A stretch of DNA of 64,000 nucleotides from Bacteroidota bacterium (lineage in GTDB: Bacteria > Bacteroidota > Bacteroidia > Bacteroidales > F082), in NCBI GenBank assembly GCA_016715945.1, contig JADJXJ010000001.1:806001-870000 (forward strand). Direction: 5' to 3'. Positions within the stretch are counted from its first letter, which is position 1; the number at the start of each line of letters is the position of its first letter. Shown piece by piece: positions 24,447 through 32,251 of this stretch. Under the pieces are notes generated by a model. That model worked only from the letters and a program-made list of their open reading frames with translations. It was not told the origin of the DNA and searched no databases. Position numbers and translations under genes: made by a program.

Positions 24447-25481
24447 TCAATAAGGCATTGATTGATATCGCTTTACAAGTACATAAACTACGATCGGTGC
24501 ACCTATGAGTGCAGTGATGGAGTTGATGGGCAAACTGCCGTCGAAGCCCGGGAGGCGGGCGATGAGATTGCAAATCAAAGCAAGAATGGCTCCGATGAGC
24601 ATACTCGAGGGAATCAGGACACCGTGGTTACTGGTTTTAAACAAGTTACGCGCAATGTGCGGCACAGCCAGTCCGAGAAAAGCAATGGGTCCCGTGTAGG
24701 CAGTGGTTACCGCCGTGAGGTACCCGGCAAGCAACAGGATCAAAGTACGGAACGGACGAATGCGCAATCCGAGATTGGAAGCATACGACTCGCCCAAGAG
24801 AAAGATATTGAGAGGCTTAATCAGAAAAACCGAAGCAAGCAGCCCGAATAGCACAACGGAAGAAAAAGATGCCAGTGAAGCGCGGTTAACGTTTGAAAAA
24901 CTCCCCATTCCCCATACCACAAAAGCCTGCAGATCTTCCTTGTTGCTGAAATACTTAATAATTCCGGTGAACGCACCTGCCAGGTAGGCAATCATGATAC
25001 CGGCAATAAGCAGGCTGGTCATTGAGCTTAATACCCTGCTTATCAATGTGATAGCAAAAAGAACGGCCAGAGCTCCCAGAAAGGACGCCCCTATGATCCC
25101 TACATGACCAAAAGCGCTGAAGCGGTAGGCCTGATCGGTAAGGCTTGCTGTGCCAAAGAGCAGGAGAGCCACACCAAGGCTTGCGCCAGAACTGATGCCC
25201 AAAATAGATGGATCGGCCAGTGGGTTGCGAAAAAGCGTTTGCAACAACAAACCTGCCACGGCCAGTGCAGCACCTGTGAGCATGGCAGTGAGCAACTGTG
25301 GTATCCGGAAATGAAAAATTATAGTGTCGAAAGCCTGATCTGCCTGCGGATGACCCTGCAGTACCAGGAACAGCTGCTCCAATGAGATATGGACCGAACC
25401 GTAAATCAGATTAAGCCACACAAACACCGGCAGGAGCAACAAAAGCAGAACAAAGACTATGGTCGTCCTGGATGGAATCAT
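24447..25481 (-). CDS. FecCD-family ABC transporter permease
   Basis: The membrane subunit of an iron-siderophore, haem or cobalamin importer. The 344-residue protein has about ten hydrophobic helices and the family motifs ILGISSGASLGVALLLFG (about 95-112), LLLAGYLTAVTTAYTGPIAF and FLGLAVPHIARNLF, which includes the cytoplasmic coupling helix. It overlaps the binding-protein gene upstream by 4 bases (ATGA) and is followed within 2 bases by the ATPase gene. Confidence 0.94.
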   Translation of the reverse strand: MIPSRTTIVFVLLLLLLPVFVWLNLIYGSVHISLEQLFLVLQGHPQADQAFDTIIFHFRIPQLLTAMLTGAALAVAGLLLQTLFRNPLADPSILGISSGASLGVALLLFGTASLTDQAYRFSAFGHVGIIGASFLGALAVLFAITLISRVLSSMTSLLIAGIMIAYLAGAFTGIIKYFSNKEDLQAFVVWGMGSFSNVNRASLASFSSVVLFGLLASVFLIKPLNIFLLGESYASNLGLRIRPFRTLILLLAGYLTAVTTAYTGPIAFLGLAVPHIARNLFKTSNHGVLIPSSMLIGAILALICNLIARLPGFDGSLPINSITALIGAPIVVYVLVKRYQSMPY

Positions 25482-26614
25482 TTCAGCAGGTAATGATAGC
25501 GTGGCTTGTGATCCGGTAAAATTTCGGGGTGAAAGATAGCGATAAAATCAGCGAGTATCAGCTGAGGTTCCAGCGGGCCAAGCTCAAAATATCTGCTTTC
25601 CATTGTGTTGCAAAAAATTACGCGCCTGTTGCGAAAAGCTGCGAATTGTTCGAATACTTTGTTCTCGCTTAACAAACCTTCGTAACCTCCGATGTCGCCT
25701 GCATGCGCAATGCGCCAGAAATCAGCGTCCACTGCCCGTGCAAAGATGGCCTCGGGGTCGAGGGGAATGCTGCCGGTTGCATCGAGATGACTGAACACAT
25801 AGTCTCCCCCGGCATCCCTGATGATTGAAGCCATATAACTCCTGCCTCCCGGCACATACCACTGTCCTGCAAAAGGCTTGTCGGCGAAGATGGTGGGTCG
25901 GGATGTGGTTTCGGATGCCAGATGTGAGAGTCTCTCATATTCAGCTTTTATCTGACCAAAGATGCTGTCTGCCAGGGTTTTATAGCCGGTAAGGAAACCC
26001 AGCAATCGAATCCATTCGGCCCGGCCAAGCGGGTGAGGCTCCAGAAAATCAGTCCACGGCAAAGGCGTGAGCGGAAGCGCCTTGATAGGCTCAGGCAAAC
26101 CTGAAGCGTCCGGGGAGTAGAGCATCAGTGCACCGGGGTATTTGCTCAACAGCTCGTAACGGAACAGCCCGTCGCGGGCTACCTCGGCCACCTCTCCCCT
26201 TTTGAGCATTTCAAGTATGCGCGGGTCGCGTACGTAGGGCGCCTCTGAGATGCCCGCGATAAGGTGTCCTGCATCGAGCTGAAGCAACATGCCCCACTGG
26301 GTAGCCGATAATGCTATTATCTGATTTACAGGAAGATGTATTGCAGGTGTGGATGATGCAACCTCTTTCGTTTCCGAAATATCCTGAAAAATGAATCTTG
26401 CCAGCAGATGTTGTCCTGCTGATGGGTCAAAAATTTCCAGAAAGTAAGCCTGGCCATCGTCAATGATGCGAAATCCTCTGGCATAGTCAGGATCGAGTAC
26501 AATGCTATGGCTTTCAGTCTTTTCCGGGACTTTTTGGTTATGATTGACACAGGAAAAATTGAACAAAGCCAGTAAGCAAAACAAATGCAATCGAAAAAGA
26601 CTGTGTTTCGTCAT
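25478..26614 (-). CDS. ABC substrate-binding lipoprotein (iron-siderophore/B12 type)
   Basis: The 378-residue protein starts at MTKHSLFRLHLFCLLALFNF with a lipobox ending at Cys (FNFSC), so it is a lipoprotein facing the periplasm. The two-lobed BtuF/FecB class is indicated by IHLPVNQIIALSATQWGMLL at the start of lobe 1 and FADKPFAGQWYVPGGRSYMA in lobe 2. Its ligand could be a ferric siderophore, haem or cobalamin; no TonB receptor gene lies near. No cobalamin riboswitch was recognised upstream. First gene of a three- or four-gene operon. Confidence 0.88.
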   Translation of the reverse strand: MTKHSLFRLHLFCLLALFNFSCVNHNQKVPEKTESHSIVLDPDYARGFRIIDDGQAYFLEIFDPSAGQHLLARFIFQDISETKEVASSTPAIHLPVNQIIALSATQWGMLLQLDAGHLIAGISEAPYVRDPRILEMLKRGEVAEVARDGLFRYELLSKYPGALMLYSPDASGLPEPIKALPLTPLPWTDFLEPHPLGRAEWIRLLGFLTGYKTLADSIFGQIKAEYERLSHLASETTSRPTIFADKPFAGQWYVPGGRSYMASIIRDAGGDYVFSHLDATGSIPLDPEAIFARAVDADFWRIAHAGDIGGYEGLLSENKVFEQFAAFRNRRVIFCNTMESRYFELGPLEPQLILADFIAIFHPEILPDHKPRYHYLLK

Positions 26615-26641
26615 GGTTGGGCTGGCAGGCAAAAATGATGG

Positions 26642-27025
26642 TTAATCTTCTGGCATCAGGTCTTCCCGTTCAAGCAGGAGAATAGAATTGTGGGGTACGA
26701 TGAAATAGCGCTCGTTGTGATAAAATACCTCTATGGCGCCTTTTTGCAGGAAGATAGCCAGATCGCCCACCTTGGCCTGAAGCGGTAAATAGCGGATATC
26801 TTCCCTGCTGTTTTTCTTCCAGGGTTCGTAATCTTCATCCTGCAGGTTTGGAATAGGATAACCAGGCCCCACCTTGACCACATATCCGCTCTGAATGGCT
26901 TCTTTCTCGGTGTATCCGGGAGGTAAAAAAAGTCCTCCCCGGGTTTTCTCAGGCGATGATTTTGGTTTGATCAGCACCCTGTCGCCAACCACGATGAGCT
27001 TGTCGAATTCTGTTTCGGATTGCAT
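26642..27025 (-). CDS. GroES-like co-chaperone, orphan
   Basis: The 127-residue protein starts at MQSETEFDKLIVVGDRVLIK. It keeps the Cpn10 barrel (VVGDRVLIKP at the start, AIFLQKGAIEVFYHNERYFI towards the end) and a mobile-loop-like KTRGGLFLPPGYTEKE that in GroES contacts GroEL. It has about 30 residues more than GroES, mostly an acidic/basic insert around YEPWKKNSREDIRYLPLQAK. No groEL gene is near. It may be a specialised co-chaperone or have another role. It is 27 bases from the ABC operon on the same strand, upstream of it. Confidence 0.75.
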   Translation of the reverse strand: MQSETEFDKLIVVGDRVLIKPKSSPEKTRGGLFLPPGYTEKEAIQSGYVVKVGPGYPIPNLQDEDYEPWKKNSREDIRYLPLQAKVGDLAIFLQKGAIEVFYHNERYFIVPHNSILLLEREDLMPED

Positions 27026-27050
27026 GAATATGTTTGAGCTAAGACATTTG

Positions 27051-27058
27051 CAAAAATA
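27051..27058 (-). promoter_or_regulatory. Putative -7 box (TATTTTTG) for the GroES-like gene and perhaps the ABC operon
   Basis: The minus strand reads TATTTTTG 25 bases before the ATG at 27025, matching TAnnTTTG. The divergent box for the mutL operon lies at 27125. Confidence 0.45.
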
Positions 27059-27124
27059 GCCCTTTTGTTCCGAAGGCCTGCTTTCTGGTTCAGTGAAGTC
27101 ATCCGCTAACTCTCCGATTTTGGC

Positions 27125-27132
27125 TACTTTTG
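27125..27132 (+). promoter_or_regulatory. Putative -7 box (TACTTTTG) for the mutL-uvrB operon
   Basis: TACTTTTG matches TAnnTTTG and lies 36 bases before the ATG at 27169, at the head of six closely spaced genes. Confidence 0.5.
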
Positions 27133-27168
27133 CACGATTACGCGGATGACGCAAATAAAGTTTTTATC

Positions 27169-27477
27169 ATGAAGCTGTATATGTTCCGGACCTCCGGTCC
27201 CAGAAAATTCACCTATATTCCAAGGTATTACGACCCCCAAAAGGAAGCCCTCGAAAAACGCAAAGCCGAGCTGGGACTTGATACCCAACTGAGCGAAGAG
27301 GAGAAACTCAGGCTGCGTATGAGTTCGCGCTGGCGGAAAAGCGGTCAGGACAGAAGCATAACCGGCCCAAGGTTTACCTTTATTATATATGCCATCGTCA
27401 TAGTGGGCGGAATTTACATGATCTTTTTCACCGATCTGATTGACAACCTCTTACGGGCTTTTGGTGTAGGCAAATAA
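27169..27477 (+). CDS. Small basic membrane protein upstream of mutL
   Basis: The 102-residue protein starts at MKLYMFRTSGPRKFTYIPRY. The N-terminal 70 residues are charged and basic (QKEALEKRKAELGL, RLRMSSRWRKSG). The C-terminal 35 residues are hydrophobic (FTFIIYAIVIVGGIYMIFF) and make one membrane helix plus a short amphipathic tail. I do not recognise a characterised family. It is the first gene of an operon in which mutL follows at 22 bases. Confidence 0.7.
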   Translation: MKLYMFRTSGPRKFTYIPRYYDPQKEALEKRKAELGLDTQLSEEEKLRLRMSSRWRKSGQDRSITGPRFTFIIYAIVIVGGIYMIFFTDLIDNLLRAFGVGK

Positions 27478-27499
27478 TGAATAAAGCGAATAAAAATCC

Positions 27500-29320
27500 A
27501 TGAGCGACCTCATCAGGCTATTGCCCGATTCAGTGGCGAACCAGATTGCCGCGGGCGAGGTGATCCAGCGACCTGCCTCGGCAGTCAAGGAGTTGCTCGA
27601 AAATGCCATTGATGCTGGTGCAAGCCGCATTGATCTGGTAGTCAGAGAGGCCGGAAAGAATCTGATTCAGGTTACCGACAATGGTTCGGGCATGTCGGAG
27701 ACCGATGCCCGCATGTGTTTTGAGCGCCATGCCACTTCCAAAATCAGTAAAGCCGACGACCTGTTTTCCATTCGCACCATGGGTTTCAGGGGGGAGGCAC
27801 TGGCCAGTATTGCTGCCGTATCACAGGTGGAGTTGCGCACCCGGCGTCCGGCCGACGAACATGGTACCCTGGTAAAAATTGAAGGCTCAACGGTGGTGGC
27901 TCACGAAATCTGCGTTTGTCCGGCCGGAACGACCATCTATGTCCGTAATCTTTTTTTCAACGTTCCTGCCAGACGCAACTTTCTCAAATCCACGCCCGTG
28001 GAGCTCCGCCACATCATCGACGAATTTCAGCGTGTGGCGCTGGTGCATCCGCATGTGGCTTTCACCCTGACCCACAACGACAAAGAAGTTTTCAGGCTGG
28101 CAACCGGATCGTTCAAGCAGCGCATCGTAAACCTGCTCGGCCCAACCTATAACGAACGCCTGCTGAGCGTGAGCCAGGAAGCAGCAAAAATCAAGATAGA
28201 CGGCTTTGTGGTCAAGCCCGAATTTTCGAGAAAAACCCGTGGAGATCAGTTCTTTTTTGTAAACAACCGCTTCATCCGGCATCCTTACCTGCATCACGCC
28301 ATCGAAAATGCCTTTGCCGAGCTTCTTCCCAAAGACACTTTTCCGGGTTATTTTATACACATATCCATCGACCCTGCCGAGATTGACATCAACATCCATC
28401 CCACAAAAACAGAAGTTAACTTCCTGGATACCAAGCTTGTGTATGCCATTCTGCATGCAGCTGTCCGGAAAACCCTGGGGATGCATCAGCTCAGTCCGCG
28501 CCTTGATTTTGAATCGGATCATGACCATGGCATTGACTTTGGCGAGATAAGCCGGGCAGGAAGGGAAGTCAGGCCGCCAACCATCAGCATCGATCCCGGA
28601 TTCAATCCTTTTCGCTCCTCAAGCCAGCCGGCGGGCAATGCACAAAGGCTCAGGCCAAACGAAAACTGGAGGCTATTTTATCAGGAGACGCATGAAAAAA
28701 CTGTAGAGAATGCGCCTCAGTTGGCTCAACAGCAAAAGCCGGCGCAAGAACCCGCTGTCCGTTCTGCATTTTTGCAATTGCACGGCACCTACGTCATCAG
28801 CGTGGTAAAATCCGGATTGCTTATTGTCAATCAGCACCTTGCAAGTTGGAGAATACGATACGAAAGCTGCCTGGAACATTTGAAAAACGGTTATGGGGTA
28901 TCGCAACAGCTGCTTTTTCCACACACCGTGCAGCTCAATGCCCGTGAAGCCTCGCTCTGCGAAAGTATATTGCCTGACCTGCGTACCCTGGGAATGGACA
29001 TTTCAAAAGCCGGCGACCGAACCTTTGTGGTGTCAGGCCTGCCCGAAGGCAGCGAAGATCAGGATGCCGGTGCCCTGCTCGAAGGATTGCTGGAACAGCT
29101 GCAGCAACACTTAGACCAGGGAGCGGGCGACAGCAAGGAACTTCTTGCTGCTGCACTATCGCTCAGGCTTGCCTGGCCCTATGGAAAAACCCTCTCTGCA
29201 ACCGAAATGGCCGGATTGGTAGATGCGCTTTTTGCCTGCAGCCAGCCTGAGGTTGCACCAGATGGCCGGAAAATATTTACTTTGCTCGGAATTAACCAAC
29301 TGAATCAATATTTCGAATAA
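27500..29320 (+). CDS. mutL: DNA mismatch repair protein MutL
   Basis: MutL links MutS mismatch recognition to strand removal. The 606-residue protein has the GHKL ATPase motifs ELLENAIDAGA, VTDNGSGM and GFRGEALASIAAV, the transducer domain to about residue 330, a linker (about 345-425), and a C-terminal dimerisation domain. In that domain the endonuclease motif DQHAxxExxxxE reads NQHLASWRIRYE and the CPHGRP-type motif reads APDGRK. Endonuclease activity is therefore doubtful. It is the second gene of the operon that ends with uvrB. Confidence 0.95.
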   Translation: MSDLIRLLPDSVANQIAAGEVIQRPASAVKELLENAIDAGASRIDLVVREAGKNLIQVTDNGSGMSETDARMCFERHATSKISKADDLFSIRTMGFRGEALASIAAVSQVELRTRRPADEHGTLVKIEGSTVVAHEICVCPAGTTIYVRNLFFNVPARRNFLKSTPVELRHIIDEFQRVALVHPHVAFTLTHNDKEVFRLATGSFKQRIVNLLGPTYNERLLSVSQEAAKIKIDGFVVKPEFSRKTRGDQFFFVNNRFIRHPYLHHAIENAFAELLPKDTFPGYFIHISIDPAEIDINIHPTKTEVNFLDTKLVYAILHAAVRKTLGMHQLSPRLDFESDHDHGIDFGEISRAGREVRPPTISIDPGFNPFRSSSQPAGNAQRLRPNENWRLFYQETHEKTVENAPQLAQQQKPAQEPAVRSAFLQLHGTYVISVVKSGLLIVNQHLASWRIRYESCLEHLKNGYGVSQQLLFPHTVQLNAREASLCESILPDLRTLGMDISKAGDRTFVVSGLPEGSEDQDAGALLEGLLEQLQQHLDQGAGDSKELLAAALSLRLAWPYGKTLSATEMAGLVDALFACSQPEVAPDGRKIFTLLGINQLNQYFE

Positions 29321-29335
29321 ACCCCACGCCACCGC

Positions 29336-30196
29336 ATGAGCTACTATCAACCAATGGGATTCAGGGTTTTGCCCCCTGTGGTAAAAAACCTGCTTATCAT
29401 AAATGGTCTTTTCTTTCTGGCGACCATTTCCTTTCAAACGAGCTTTGGCCTCGACCTGACCAAAACCCTTGGTCTTCACTTTCCGCTGGCTTCCGATTTC
29501 AGGCCGTGGCAGTTTATCACCTATATGTTTATGCACGGCGGCTTTGCACACATCCTGTTCAACATGTTTGCCCTGTGGATGTTTGGCTACGCACTGGAAA
29601 ACGTATGGGGTGGGAAACGATTCCTCGTTTATTACATGGTAACCGGAATAGGCGCCGGCATGGTTTACCTGATCTGGATCTGGTTTCAGATGAGGCCTGA
29701 TATACAGGCAATGGATCGCTTTCTTGCCACTGCAAGTGTGGAAAGTTTGCAACAATTTACCTCTGAACATACTTTCCGTGTGAGCAGGTTCTCCGGCCCC
29801 ATCTGGCATGAGTTCCAGAAATTCGAACGAAACCTGAGCCTGATCTCGCTCAATCCATTCGATACCAGAGCATTAAGCGAAGCTTTGGAATTTGTTTCGC
29901 TTTACCGCGACTATTACCTCAATCAATTTGTGGTGGTGGGCGCCTCGGGTGCAGTGTTTGGTATCCTGCTTGCATTTGGCATGATGTTTCCCAACTCATT
30001 GATTTACTTGTATTTCTTTATCCCGATCAGGGCCAAGTATTTTGTCATCCTATATGGTGCATTCGAACTTTTCGAAGGGGTGATGAACCGTCCCGGAAAC
30101 AACATCGCCCATTTTGCCCACCTCGGAGGCATGATCTTTGGTTATTTCCTGATCCGTTACTGGAAGAAAAAAGGTGAGTTCTACGAACTGAACTGA
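29336..30196 (+). CDS. Rhomboid-family intramembrane serine protease with loop insertion
   Basis: A membrane protease, 286 residues, with about six helices. The catalytic Ser lies in VVGASGAVFG (about residue 205) and the catalytic His in IAHFAHLGGMIFGYF (about 265). HGGFAHILFNMFALWMFG is the helix-2 motif. Between the helix ending at FQMRP and the helix with the Ser, about 80 mainly polar residues are inserted (TASVESLQQF to ALEFVSLYRD), far longer than in GlpG. It is followed 1 base later by a second rhomboid gene. Confidence 0.9.
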   Translation: MSYYQPMGFRVLPPVVKNLLIINGLFFLATISFQTSFGLDLTKTLGLHFPLASDFRPWQFITYMFMHGGFAHILFNMFALWMFGYALENVWGGKRFLVYYMVTGIGAGMVYLIWIWFQMRPDIQAMDRFLATASVESLQQFTSEHTFRVSRFSGPIWHEFQKFERNLSLISLNPFDTRALSEALEFVSLYRDYYLNQFVVVGASGAVFGILLAFGMMFPNSLIYLYFFIPIRAKYFVILYGAFELFEGVMNRPGNNIAHFAHLGGMIFGYFLIRYWKKKGEFYELN

Positions 30197-30197
30197 T

Positions 30198-31115
30198 ATG
30201 GCTTATTATGCTTATAATCAGGGAAATGCGGGGGATGCGATCAAAAGCTTTTTCCGTAAGCCCTCCGCCCTTCCAAGGCTTATTCTGGTAAACCTGGCAG
30301 TTTTTGCCGTCATTTATCTGATTAGCCTGTTTTTGTGGCTCTTCAGTGCTGTGCCCCGGTCGGATGTTTCACAAATAATTGCCGGATGGCTTGCTGTGCC
30401 TTCAGAATGGTCGAGACTTGTGCAGAAACCCTGGACCATAGTCACATACATGTTTTTGCATCTGGGGCTGCTGCATCTGCTCTTCAATATGTGGATGTTG
30501 TATTTTGGAGGAAGCCTGTTTCTGCGTTACCTAAGCGACAGGCAGATGCTGGCAACCTATGTGTTTGGCGGCTTTTCCGGGGCATTGGTGTACATCCTGT
30601 CCTACAATTTTTTACCTGTTTTCATTCAGGCCAATCCTTATGCGGTGGCACTTGGAGCTTCGGCTTCGGTGCTGGCAATTGTGGTTGCCATTGCCGCATG
30701 GGTGCCAAACTATCCGGTGGATTTGTTGCTAATCGGCCGCGTGCGGATCAAGCATATTGCTATCGCATTGGTAATCATCGACTTTTTTAGTATTCAGGGT
30801 GCTAATCCAGGAGGCCACCTGGCACATCTGGGGGGCGCCTTGTGGGGCTTTATTTATGCCAGACTCATGCGCAGAGGCTACGACCCGGCTGTGGTCTTCA
30901 ACTTTGCAGGAGTGTTTCGCAGAAAACCAAAATTCAGAACCTATCCGGGAGAGCGCAGGCAAAGGCCGGAGACTGACGAGCAATACAACATGCGAAAACA
31001 GGCTGAGCAACAGGTGATTGATGAAATCCTGGATAAAATAGCCAGAAGTGGCTACGACAGCCTGAGCAATAAGGAAAAAGATATCCTGTTTAAAAACAGC
31101 AACCGAAGAAGCTAA
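30198..31115 (+). CDS. Rhomboid-family intramembrane serine protease with cytosolic tail
   Basis: The 305-residue protein has the rhomboid core at about 30-235: FLHLGLLHLLFNMWMLYFGG, the catalytic Ser in ALGASASVLAIVVA and the catalytic His in GGHLAHLGGALWG. A charged tail of about 70 residues follows (KPKFRTYPGERRQRPETDEQ to the end). It lacks the loop insertion of its upstream neighbour. Two rhomboids in series is a common arrangement in Bacteroidota; the pair may have different substrates. Confidence 0.9.
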   Translation: MAYYAYNQGNAGDAIKSFFRKPSALPRLILVNLAVFAVIYLISLFLWLFSAVPRSDVSQIIAGWLAVPSEWSRLVQKPWTIVTYMFLHLGLLHLLFNMWMLYFGGSLFLRYLSDRQMLATYVFGGFSGALVYILSYNFLPVFIQANPYAVALGASASVLAIVVAIAAWVPNYPVDLLLIGRVRIKHIAIALVIIDFFSIQGANPGGHLAHLGGALWGFIYARLMRRGYDPAVVFNFAGVFRRKPKFRTYPGERRQRPETDEQYNMRKQAEQQVIDEILDKIARSGYDSLSNKEKDILFKNSNRRS

Positions 31116-31123
31116 CCTGAACA

Positions 31124-32242
31124 ATGGGTACCATAAGCAGCCTGGGGCGCAAAGTAGCCGAAACCATCACCACACCTTTGTCGCTGGTGATTGCCCTGCT
31201 GCTTGTGCTATCAGCTACTGCGCAATATTTCAACCCATTGCAGGTGGAACTGATGCCTTTTCTCGGGCTCTTTTTCCCTGTCTTTTTCCTCCTCAACATC
31301 TTTTTTTTGGTGCTGCTGGCAATCCTGGGAAAACGAACCGCCTTTTTATCGCTTTTTCTATCACTGGCACTGTCACCTGTTTTCCTGACCTACATCGGAA
31401 AAAACCAGACTTCAACGGAAAGCGACTTTAAACTACTGACCTTCAATGTACATGGTTTCAGAGGTCAGGCCAAAGACAGCAACAGATCAGATGTAGCCAC
31501 CGGGATTGCCAATTTGATCAGGGATTCCGGAGCAACCATGGTTTGTTTGCAGGAATTCAGATCATGGACGGGTGATATCGAACAGGATATCAGCATGTTT
31601 GCCGGCCAGGCCGGTTACCCTCATTATTCCTACACCATTTACTGGCCCAAAGGAGGTAGCAATTCTGATATTCATCTGATAATCAGCAGGCATCCTATTT
31701 TAAGGTCTGGTCCGGTTGGTGCCAGAACCGGACGCAACATCGGACACTATGCGGATCTTGCAACAGATTTGGGCGTCATCAGGATGGTAGGTTTGCATCT
31801 GGTTTCATTCAGCCTCGATAAGCAAGAAATTGAAATGTTGGGTCAGGCTGATTTTCTGAACCGGGAAAATGCACGTAAGCACTTTCCCCGTCTTTCAAGT
31901 AAATTGGTCAACACCTTCAGAATAAGGGCTTTCGAAACTCAGGACCTCCTTACCTTTATCAACAAAAGCCCGTTACCCCTTGTGCTGGCAGGCGATTTCA
32001 ACGATACACCAGCCTCGTACACCTACCATAAACTGCGACGGGCAGGATTTACTGACGCCCATTCCCGATCGGGCCATGGCATAGGCGCAACATACGCAGG
32101 CCGGATTCCCCTGCTCCGAATCGATTACGTGTTTTTGTCGCCGGCTTTCGAATCCCGCTCCAGCACAGTTTTACCTTCATCATTGTCCGACCATTACCCT
32201 GTTGTGGTTACTTTTGCAAAACGCACCTCTGCGCAAGATTAA
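31124..32242 (+). CDS. Membrane endonuclease/exonuclease/phosphatase-family protein
   Basis: The 372-residue protein has three N-terminal membrane helices (about 15-35, 42-65, 72-92) and then an EEP domain. Visible catalytic motifs are LLTFNVHGFRG (Asn), VCLQEFRSW (metal Glu), VLAGDFNDTPASYTYH (Asp/Asn) and SLSDHYPVVVTF (Asp-His). The membrane anchor favours a phosphodiesterase or phosphatase acting at the membrane over a DNA nuclease. It sits 8 bases after the second rhomboid gene and 9 bases before uvrB. Confidence 0.88.
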   Translation: MGTISSLGRKVAETITTPLSLVIALLLVLSATAQYFNPLQVELMPFLGLFFPVFFLLNIFFLVLLAILGKRTAFLSLFLSLALSPVFLTYIGKNQTSTESDFKLLTFNVHGFRGQAKDSNRSDVATGIANLIRDSGATMVCLQEFRSWTGDIEQDISMFAGQAGYPHYSYTIYWPKGGSNSDIHLIISRHPILRSGPVGARTGRNIGHYADLATDLGVIRMVGLHLVSFSLDKQEIEMLGQADFLNRENARKHFPRLSSKLVNTFRIRAFETQDLLTFINKSPLPLVLAGDFNDTPASYTYHKLRRAGFTDAHSRSGHGIGATYAGRIPLLRIDYVFLSPAFESRSSTVLPSSLSDHYPVVVTFAKRTSAQD

Positions 32243-32251
32243 GTCTCCACA

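Noticed and set aside
25478..27025. Cobalamin riboswitch ahead of the BtuFCD-like operon
   Set aside because: The gap before the binding-protein gene is 27 bases and the GroES-like gene leader is short, so there is no room for one.
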